Assembly: GCF_002286965.1 (NCBI RefSeq)
Contig: NZ_NSKD01000007.1
Coordinates: 62,001-126,000 of the forward strand
Length of the DNA: 64,000 nucleotides
Reading direction: 5' to 3'
DNA from: Halovibrio salipaludis
Lineage (GTDB): Bacteria > Pseudomonadota > Gammaproteobacteria > Pseudomonadales > Oleiphilaceae
Of the stretch, positions 57,556 through 64,000 are shown in pieces (the stretch's first letter is position 1; every line of letters starts with the position of its first letter). A program made the position numbers and the translations under genes. Below the pieces are notes generated by a model, which saw only the letters and a list, made by a program, of their open reading frames with translations, had not been told where the DNA came from and made no database searches.

Positions 57556-57849
57556 ATGAAAGGAATCGTTTCCGCAACCACCCGCCTGCTGGCGCTCGCG
57601 CTGGTTCTGGCAGTCATGCCAGTCATGGCCCAGGACGCCGCGGAAGAGACCGAAACCGTCAACATCAATACCGCCAGCGCGGATGTGCTGGCCGAAGCCC
57701 TTCATGGCGTGGGGCCGGCCAAGGCGGATGCCATTGTTTCATGGCGCGAGGAGCAGGGTGAGTTCACCACCCCCGAGCACCTTGAGGAAGTGGACGGCAT
57801 CGGCCCGGCCACTGTCAGTGACAACCGGGAGAAGATCCGCCTCGACTAG
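57556..57849 (+). CDS. ComEA-like helix-hairpin-helix protein
   Basis: A 97-residue protein with a signal peptide ending at VMAQ (residue 25) and a ComEA-type double helix-hairpin-helix domain: NINTASADVLAEALHGVGPA, then EEVDGIGPATVSDNREKI. Exported ComEA homologues bind DNA in the periplasm during natural transformation, working with type IV pili; a full pil set is partly encoded here. CAGGAG precedes ATG 57556. It follows a long GGA-rich leader. The last four bases overlap the convergent amidase gene. Confidence 0.9.
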   Translation: MKGIVSATTRLLALALVLAVMPVMAQDAAEETETVNINTASADVLAEALHGVGPAKADAIVSWREEQGEFTTPEHLEEVDGIGPATVSDNREKIRLD

Positions 57850-58688
57850 AGGCGTCGATGCTCCCATACCGGGATGGCGCTGCGGGTGCTGGCCAGCTGG
57901 TCGCGGTCCAGGACCGCACTGACCACACCGGGCCCATCCTCGGAGCGCTCGGCGACCACGCTGCCCCAGGGATCAATGATCATGGAGTGGCCCCAGGTCT
58001 GCCGACGCTCATCGTGCTGACCGCCCTGATTGGGGGCACAGATCCAGACCTGATCCTCAATCGCCCGGGCCCTAAGAAGCGGCTCCCAGTGGGCCTCACC
58101 GGTCCGGTGGGTGAAGGCGGAAGGCACCACCACCCATTCCGCGCCTGCCTCCCTCAGCCGCCGGTAAAGCTCCGGAAAGCGCAGGTCGTAGCAGATGCTG
58201 AGCCCGAGCCGTCCTGCCGGGGTATCCACGGTCACCACCTCATCGCCGGGTTCGAACAGATCCGACTCCTGATAGCGGCCCTGGGAATCCCCCACCATGG
58301 CATCAAACAGATGGATCTTGTCGTAGCGGGCCACCCGCTCACCCTGATCATTCCAGACTATGCAGGCGGCCCGCACACGGCCATCGGGCACCACGGTGCC
58401 ATCCGGGCGGGTGCCCATGGGCAGGGAACCGGCCACGATCCAGAGGCCCAGGCGTGCGGCCTCGCGACCCACAAAGGACTGGATGGAGCCGTCCTCCCCG
58501 CGCGCCTCGGACTGGCCCAGCTCGGCCAGCCGCCGGTTCTGGAAGGCCGCGAAATTCTCCGGAAGAACCGCCACGCGGGCCCCGTCCCCAGCCGCCTGCT
58601 CCAGCAGCTCGCGGGCGCGCACCAGGTTCTGTTCCACCTCAAAACCACTGACCATCTGAATGGCCGCTACCGATACGGATGCCGTCAT
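57846..58688 (-). CDS. Carbon-nitrogen hydrolase (nitrilase family, deaminated-glutathione-amidase-like)
   Basis: A 280-residue amidase. The Glu-Lys-Cys triad is seen as VLPENFAAF (Glu), YDKIHLFD (Lys) and LSICYDLRFPELYRRL (Cys). The pattern resembles the Nit1/NitA class that repairs deaminated glutathione, but the substrate is not proven. ATG 58688 overlaps the yhdP stop by four bases. yhdP-nitrilase is a common pair in gammaproteobacteria, between rng and tldD. Confidence 0.9.
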   Translation of the reverse strand: MTASVSVAAIQMVSGFEVEQNLVRARELLEQAAGDGARVAVLPENFAAFQNRRLAELGQSEARGEDGSIQSFVGREAARLGLWIVAGSLPMGTRPDGTVVPDGRVRAACIVWNDQGERVARYDKIHLFDAMVGDSQGRYQESDLFEPGDEVVTVDTPAGRLGLSICYDLRFPELYRRLREAGAEWVVVPSAFTHRTGEAHWEPLLRARAIEDQVWICAPNQGGQHDERRQTWGHSMIIDPWGSVVAERSEDGPGVVSAVLDRDQLASTRSAIPVWEHRRL

Positions 58689-61600
58689 CGCCTGATCTCC
58701 CCTGCAGGCCTTGCGGGGGCTTCCACACCCACCTCGGGCCGTTCATAGCTTTCCAGATCCGACTCCGTGTCAAACAGGTTCCGGAGTTCAATCTCCGGGT
58801 CACTCCAGGTGCCCTCCACGGTATAGGTGGCACTGGTCACACGACTCAGGATACCGCCAAACACCTTATCGAGCACGAAAAGCGCCCCTCCGATGGGAGG
58901 CGCATAGCCGAACAGAACCGCTGCCAGTGGCAGATTCTGGGTAACCGGCAGCACCACCACCAGGCGCATATCGAGTGCCTCACTGATCAGATCCGCCTCA
59001 CCGCTCATGCGGAACCCGCCGGAAGGCGCCTGGATCGACACAGCCGGATCAAAGATCAGGCGCCCCTCGTGGATCAGCACTTCCCCTTCGATATGGTCAA
59101 ACGGGACACCGGACTCATAGACGTCCGAAAAATCCAGCTGCAGGCGCCGCCAGAGCGTATCCGTGTTCAGCAGGCCAAAAACCCGGAACACGCGCGCGCC
59201 CTCAATGTCCTGATCAATGATGCCATCCTCAAGCCGGAAGTCCATGGCCGCGCGCAGACCGGAGAGACTGAAATCCGTGGGCCCGCCGGGCCAGGCCATG
59301 TTCAGAGAGGCCTCGGTCCGCTGGCTGCTGATCGGAACCATGGTTTGACCGATCAGCGCTTCCAGCCCCTTGAGGTCCCCGCCCTCCAGGGTTCCGGAGA
59401 ACTCGGTGACGCCATTGCTGGCCGTGGGCTGCCAGACCATGCTCCCATCCACGGCCAGATCCCCCATGGTAAACGCCAGCGGATCCAGGCGGATACGGCT
59501 GCCATCCGGCGCCAGCACCAGCGACAGATCCGTCAGCCGGCGCTCCCCGACAACAAGGCGGCCGATGCGTATCTCCATATCGGGCCAGTCCCGGGCGCCG
59601 GTGCTCAGTATGGCGCTGTCCAGCTCTGGCGCTCCCCCGCCATCAGGCGCCGTTGCCGGGAGCATCAGGTGATCGAGATCCACCGCCAGTGCCCGCTCAC
59701 CGCCATTCCCAAGGGTGCCACTGATCCAGTCCGAATCCAGCTGCACCTGCCAATCGCCCCCTGAGTCCGCCTCCGCCCGAATGCGAAGCGGTGACAGAGT
59801 CCAGTCGCTGAAACGCGGCTCACCAATACCAAGCTCGACCCTGAGCGGCGGCAGGTCGGGCCGTTCCCGCGCTGCGCTCTGGCCAGGGGCTGCCTCTTCG
59901 CCCACCGGAACGTCAGCCAGGGCCCGCCACCACTGTTTCAGGTCGGCGCGCGGTAGATTCCCGGTGAGGCTGAGAACCGGCTCCTCCGGAAGCGCCGTGC
60001 GCCGCACGCCCAGACCAATGCGCCCGCGCTCTACCCTCCCGTCACGCATCACCAGCCGGAACGCACCCAGTGGCTGCCAGTCCCCCTCGATGCGCACGGC
60101 CTCCGAATCCGCACCGCCGAAGTCCACCTGGGCTGTCAGGCTGTGACCCTCACCGGCTTCCTTGCTGAACGGTGCCGGCCAGTCCAGAACGAGGTCTGAA
60201 AGATCGCCATCCAGCCGCAGGGAAGGGCCTTCCGTGGGCCGGAAGGCCGCACTGTAGTCGAGCTGGCCGCTGACCCGGGGTAGCGGATGACCCAGCCACT
60301 CCGCCAGCCTTGGCACCGCCAGACCTCCCTGCTGGCGGAAAACCGGGGCCTGTTCCGGGCCATCACGCACCTGCAGCGTCACCGGCTCCCCCATGAAGCG
60401 CGCATCCAGGTCCGTATTGCTGAATCCGTCATCCGTGGAGAACCGGATCGGCCCGTTCACATCCCGCCACTCAAGCTTTGCTGGAAGGAAGCGCACACGA
60501 CCCTCGGCCAGGGCAAACCGGAGATCCACCTCCGGGTCCCGCGCCTGGCCCGGCCACAGGCTGAGAGACAGGTCGACATGGCTGGAGCCGGTCACGCGGA
60601 GGTCTCCCAACCAGTCACCAGTGATCGCTGCAAGAGGACTGCTGCGCCACTGCTCCGTTAGCAGCTCGCCCTCGCGACGGGCCCCGGTATCCACATCCAC
60701 GCGCAGCCCTTCCCCATCGTCACCCGTTACCCGGATCTGACTGGGCTCAAGCTCAACACCGGCCACCACGCCTTCATCCAGCCGGATATGGCCCTCGTCA
60801 CCCTGCACCCGCACCTGCCCGGCAGCGCCCTCCAGTGTTGGCCACTCAGGATCGTAGGTCAGCTCAGTGTCCCGGAAGCGGTACGCCATACTGGAGGTGA
60901 AGGCACGATCACGGGCAGTTTCATCGGCATCGTCACCGCCGATATCCCCATGACCGTAATACCACCCACTGGTCACGGTGCCCCTGCCTACGGCCTCGGT
61001 GAGGAAGGAATAGAGTTCCGGGGGTACCCGTTTACGGGGTACAAAGCGGCCCAGCATGCCAGTTCTGCCGCCAGCAATGCCGACCCGCAGTGACAGCGTA
61101 TCCGAGCTCCCCTCATGCAGCCGCAACCGGAATCCGCCAGAGGCATCCATACCCTCGTGCCGCCCGACAAGACGCCGTGCCGCCACCTCCCAGCCATCAC
61201 TGCGACGTGACCAGTGGACGCGACCGGCGAGGCGCTGGAAACGCCAGTCCGTGTGGAACAGCTCCGGGAATCCGATGCGGGACGGGCCGGATTCAAGGGT
61301 CACTCGACCTTGCCGTGGGCCGGTCTCAAGGTAGCCGTCCAGCCCACTGCCCGAAGGCGCCCCTTCGACCGCCGCCACAGCAATGTCTTTGAAGGCACCC
61401 CGCAGCCGCCAGTCGCCGTTGTCGGGGACGGTGATTTCAAGATGCTCCATCAGGCCTGTGGGATCATGGCCGGCCAGGCGCTCCTGCTCCTCTTTCGGCA
61501 ACAGGCCGCTGTGGCGCACCAGCGAGCTGGCCGCCCCCAGATCCAGGCCCTGTGCGGCCACTGTCAGGCCATCACTGGTGCGTTCCGCCCGGACGGAGAA

Positions 61601-62683
61601 GGCGCCGGCTTCCTGTCCGCCCCAGCGGAAGGCCGAGCCGCGCGTCTCCAGAAGCCAACCCGCGTCCGTTTGCCGCCACAGCAGATCCGCACTCAGATCC
61701 CTGAGCCGGGTGACAGGAGCTACCGGCGATGCCAGACCGAGCTCAGGCAGCCGCAGCGACACCCGTGCCCGCTGGAGCCGGGCCCGACGGAACCTCAACC
61801 AGGTCTCGGCCCGGGCATTGAGCGAATCAACCGCCATCCCGCGCCATTCATAGGGGGTGAGCAGGTCACTGAAAACGCCAGCGGAATCCAGATCCAGGAA
61901 GAGGTCCCCGGTGAAGCCGCTACTCAGAAGGTGCTGCCCTTCCAGGGCAAAGGCGCCGAGGCGCCGGCGCTCATCGCCGCCCCTGACCAGATGCCCACTG
62001 GCGGAAAACAGACCGTCCTCAAAGCGCACGTCCATTGCCGGAACACTGAGTGATACAGGCTCCCCGGAAGCCGGCTCGACGCGCAGTCGCAGATCCGTCA
62101 GCGTTACAACGGGATCGGACAGAAGCCGTCCCGCCTGGTCGATCCATTCGCCCAGATGCCCATCCAGGGCCGCCAGCGCCCCCGAGGCGGCACCGGCCGG
62201 TCCCCCGGGCTCCTCGTCACTGTCGGATGGCTGCCACAGGCCGGCAACCGCAATCCCGCCATCCGGGTGCTGCACCAGTGTCGCCTCGGCCCCATTGGCA
62301 CGGAGCTCGCGGAACACCAGACGCAGACGCACCAGCGAGGCCCAGCTGTCGAGCCGGATCTTCAGCTGCCCCAGTGAGGCATCCGTCTGGCCCGGCTCTC
62401 CGACCGTCATTTCCCCAACCCGGAGGACAGGATCCAGCCCCTGCCAGTCACCGCTGAGACCACTGAGGTGCACGGGCCTGTCAAGCGCCCGGGTCAGCGC
62501 TGTTTCGATCTCGGCTTCGAAATGATGGAGGTTGGCCATGACCTGACGGCCCAGGCCCACGTAGAGCGCGGCGACAATCAGCAGCGTCAGGGCGCTGATC
62601 CAGACGACCGTTACCAGACGGTTGAGCAGTGCCCACAGCACCGGGCGGACACCCCCCGATGCGGCCCTGCTCATAAACCGCAC
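58685..62683 (-). CDS. yhdP: AsmA-like inter-membrane lipid transport protein YhdP
   Basis: A 1332-residue protein with one N-terminal membrane helix (about residues 22-50), a DUF3971 region and repeated beta-strand units of the AsmA-like/bridge type, ending in an AsmA_2-like C-terminal domain with PLAAVLFGYAPPIGGALFVL. YhdP, TamB and YdbH form hydrophobic grooves that move phospholipids to the outer membrane in E. coli. Length matches the family (about 1270-1300). Start ATG 62683 or the Met four codons in. rng lies 24 bp upstream. Confidence 0.93.
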   Translation of the reverse strand: MRFMSRAASGGVRPVLWALLNRLVTVVWISALTLLIVAALYVGLGRQVMANLHHFEAEIETALTRALDRPVHLSGLSGDWQGLDPVLRVGEMTVGEPGQTDASLGQLKIRLDSWASLVRLRLVFRELRANGAEATLVQHPDGGIAVAGLWQPSDSDEEPGGPAGAASGALAALDGHLGEWIDQAGRLLSDPVVTLTDLRLRVEPASGEPVSLSVPAMDVRFEDGLFSASGHLVRGGDERRRLGAFALEGQHLLSSGFTGDLFLDLDSAGVFSDLLTPYEWRGMAVDSLNARAETWLRFRRARLQRARVSLRLPELGLASPVAPVTRLRDLSADLLWRQTDAGWLLETRGSAFRWGGQEAGAFSVRAERTSDGLTVAAQGLDLGAASSLVRHSGLLPKEEQERLAGHDPTGLMEHLEITVPDNGDWRLRGAFKDIAVAAVEGAPSGSGLDGYLETGPRQGRVTLESGPSRIGFPELFHTDWRFQRLAGRVHWSRRSDGWEVAARRLVGRHEGMDASGGFRLRLHEGSSDTLSLRVGIAGGRTGMLGRFVPRKRVPPELYSFLTEAVGRGTVTSGWYYGHGDIGGDDADETARDRAFTSSMAYRFRDTELTYDPEWPTLEGAAGQVRVQGDEGHIRLDEGVVAGVELEPSQIRVTGDDGEGLRVDVDTGARREGELLTEQWRSSPLAAITGDWLGDLRVTGSSHVDLSLSLWPGQARDPEVDLRFALAEGRVRFLPAKLEWRDVNGPIRFSTDDGFSNTDLDARFMGEPVTLQVRDGPEQAPVFRQQGGLAVPRLAEWLGHPLPRVSGQLDYSAAFRPTEGPSLRLDGDLSDLVLDWPAPFSKEAGEGHSLTAQVDFGGADSEAVRIEGDWQPLGAFRLVMRDGRVERGRIGLGVRRTALPEEPVLSLTGNLPRADLKQWWRALADVPVGEEAAPGQSAARERPDLPPLRVELGIGEPRFSDWTLSPLRIRAEADSGGDWQVQLDSDWISGTLGNGGERALAVDLDHLMLPATAPDGGGAPELDSAILSTGARDWPDMEIRIGRLVVGERRLTDLSLVLAPDGSRIRLDPLAFTMGDLAVDGSMVWQPTASNGVTEFSGTLEGGDLKGLEALIGQTMVPISSQRTEASLNMAWPGGPTDFSLSGLRAAMDFRLEDGIIDQDIEGARVFRVFGLLNTDTLWRRLQLDFSDVYESGVPFDHIEGEVLIHEGRLIFDPAVSIQAPSGGFRMSGEADLISEALDMRLVVVLPVTQNLPLAAVLFGYAPPIGGALFVLDKVFGGILSRVTSATYTVEGTWSDPEIELRNLFDTESDLESYERPEVGVEAPARPAGEIRR

Positions 62684-62707
62684 CCCCGGGAAAAGCGGGC
62701 TGTGGCG

Positions 62708-64000
62708 CTAGAGCAGGACCACATCGTACTGCTCCTGGCTGTAGACCAGCTCAACCTGGAACTTGATGGTCTTGCCAATAAAGGTCTCGAGGTCCGCAAC
62801 GTTATCCGAATCCTCGTCCAGAAGCCGGTCGATCACGCTCTGCGAGGCCATCACCAGCAGCCCCTCCACATCGTAGGCGCGATTGACCCGCATGATCTCG
62901 CGGAAGATCTCGTAGCAGACCGTCTCCGGTGTCTTGAGAAACCCCCGACCATTACAGACCGGGCAGGGTTCGCACAGCAGCTGCCCCAGGCTCTCGGTGG
63001 TGCGCTTGCGGGTCATCTCCACCAGACCCAGTTCGGACACGCCGGTGATCTTGGTCCGGGCATGGTCCCGTTCCAGCATCTTCTCGAGCATGCGCAGCAC
63101 CTGGCGCTGGTGCTCCGGGTCGGCCATGTCGATGAAGTCGATGATGATGATGCCGCCGAGATTACGCAGTCGCAGCTGGCGGCTGATGGCGCGGGCCGCC
63201 TCCAGGTTGGTCTTGAAGATGGTCTCTTCGAGATTGCGGTGACCGACAAAGGCGCCGGTATTCACATCGATGGTGGTCATGGCCTCGGTCTGGTCGATCA
63301 GCGCATGACCACCGGATTTGAGCTGCACATGGCGGCTCAGCGCCTTCTGGATCTCATCCTCGACACTGTAGAGGTCGAAAAGGGGGCGCTCGCCGGGATA
63401 GAACTCGATCATTTCGCGCAACTGCTCGACAAAGCGGTCCGCGAATGCCAGCAGTTTCTCGCAGCTTTCCCGCGAATCGATACGGATCTTCTCCGTCTGG
63501 ACCCGCACCAGATCCCGCACCGTCCGGATGAACAGCGGCAGGTCCTCGTAGATCACCCCCGGGGCCTGAACATCACGGGCGCCTTCCATGATGGACGTGG
63601 ACAGGCGGTTGAGGTAGTCCATGTCCCGCCGGATATCGTCCTCTCCCACACTCTCGGCAGCAGTACGGACAATGTAGCCCCCGGCGTCCAGCTCATAGTC
63701 CCTCGCCACCGACTGGATCAGCTCACGCAGGCGTTTTCTCTCGGCTTCATCCTCGATGCGCTGCGAGATCCCGATGTGGGACATGGCCGGCATGTAGACG
63801 AGATAGCGTGACGGGATGGAAAGATGGGTGGTCAGGCGTGCGCCCTTGGTGCCAATCGGGTCCTTGGTCACCTGCACAATGATCGACTGGCCCTCACGCA
63901 GCAGCGAACGGATGTCCGGAACCGTGCGTGGCGCGCTGCTGTCGCCGTCACCACCGAGTTCGGCCACATCCGAGGCATGGATGAAAGCGGCCCGCTCCAG
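62708..64000 (-). CDS. rng: Ribonuclease G (N-terminus beyond window)
   Basis: 431 codons are present, open to the right edge, where the frame reads LERAAFIHASDVAELGGDGD within the S1-type RNA-binding domain. The first 50-60 residues are missing. The catalytic Asp region is GGIIIIDFIDMADPEHQRQV, and the zinc-link is CEPCPVCNGRGFLK. The short C-terminus without a degradosome scaffold shows it is RNase G rather than RNase E. The enzyme trims the 16S rRNA 5' end and some mRNAs. Confidence 0.95.
   Translation of the reverse strand: MERAAFIHASDVAELGGDGDSSAPRTVPDIRSLLREGQSIIVQVTKDPIGTKGARLTTHLSIPSRYLVYMPAMSHIGISQRIEDEAERKRLRELIQSVARDYELDAGGYIVRTAAESVGEDDIRRDMDYLNRLSTSIMEGARDVQAPGVIYEDLPLFIRTVRDLVRVQTEKIRIDSRESCEKLLAFADRFVEQLREMIEFYPGERPLFDLYSVEDEIQKALSRHVQLKSGGHALIDQTEAMTTIDVNTGAFVGHRNLEETIFKTNLEAARAISRQLRLRNLGGIIIIDFIDMADPEHQRQVLRMLEKMLERDHARTKITGVSELGLVEMTRKRTTESLGQLLCEPCPVCNGRGFLKTPETVCYEIFREIMRVNRAYDVEGLLVMASQSVIDRLLDEDSDNVADLETFIGKTIKFQVELVYSQEQYDVVLL

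Noticed and set aside
62468-63811. 447-codon plus-strand frame opposite yhdP and rng
   Set aside because: Shadow of RNase G and YhdP coding; no start signal.

Overview
The window is a core-genome segment of a GC-rich, non-enteric Gammaproteobacterium. The evidence is conserved gene order (bamA-rseP-dxr-cdsA-uppS-frr-pyrH-tsf-rpsB; map-glnD-dapC-dapD-dapE; pilA/pilBCD-coaE; hisGDC-murA-ibaG-mla; kdsDC-lptCAB-rpoN-hpf-ptsN-rapZ-npr), an MvaT-type nucleoid protein, a short-form HisG, and REP palindromes with the GTAGGAGCG or TGTGGGAGCG head known from Pseudomonas relatives. Many proteins are fairly acidic, which would suit a halotolerant member of the Ectothiorhodospiraceae, Oceanospirillales or Marinobacter neighbourhood, but I cannot name the genus from sequence alone. 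No tRNA, rRNA, CRISPR array, prophage or intact transposon was found.

Layout. 1-9.6 kb (minus strand): outer-membrane assembly, envelope lipid precursors and translation factors. 9.9-16.9 kb (plus): map, the PII uridylyltransferase glnD and the succinylase lysine/DAP genes dapC, dapD, dapE. 17-20.5 kb (minus): a membrane-anchored cold-shock-domain protein, an unrecognised protein, manC and mvaT. 20.5-22.9 kb (minus): an AT-richer islet with an O-antigen-ligase/pilin-glycosylase-like membrane protein, a decayed IS481-type transposase end, and the major type IV pilin with a sigma-54 type promoter. 23.2-30.5 kb (plus): pilB, pilC, pilD, coaE, lrgA/lrgB-like genes, an outer-membrane barrel and trmO. 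30.6-35.3 kb (plus): a YfaZ-like barrel, a large unknown lipoprotein, a Bax-family glucosaminidase and a YihG-like acyltransferase. 35.4-41.8 kb: a DUF1329/DUF1302 pair divergent from a thiolase, then zapE and zapG-like genes. 41.8-48.5 kb (minus): Nif3-like, hisC, hisD, hisG, murA, ibaG, mlaC, mlaD. 48.6-57.8 kb (plus): yrbG, KDO synthesis, LPS export, rpoN and the nitrogen PTS, darP, a GGA-rich probable regulatory RNA, and a ComEA-like protein. 57.8-64 kb (minus): a nitrilase-family amidase, the giant AsmA-like YhdP and RNase G (cut by the window edge).

Themes. Envelope biogenesis dominates: BamA, RseP, undecaprenyl and CDP-DAG synthesis, MurA, Mla, KDO, Lpt and YhdP. Type IV pili form the second theme: sigma-54 (rpoN) is encoded here and pilA carries a matching -24/-12 element preceded by TGTC repeats like PilR boxes.

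The most interesting observations are: (1) a GacA-box-like palindrome 43 bp upstream of a -10 hexamer and a 115-nt stretch with eight GGA motifs, one in a perfect hairpin loop, between darP and comEA, which looks like an Rsm/Csr-type regulatory RNA or leader; (2) a REP/BIME palindrome inside the prepilin peptidase gene pilD that is read through in frame; (3) a candidate pilin glycosylase beside pilA, separated from it by an IS remnant; (4) an mla locus reduced to mlaD-mlaC, with mlaF, mlaE and mlaB missing from their usual places.
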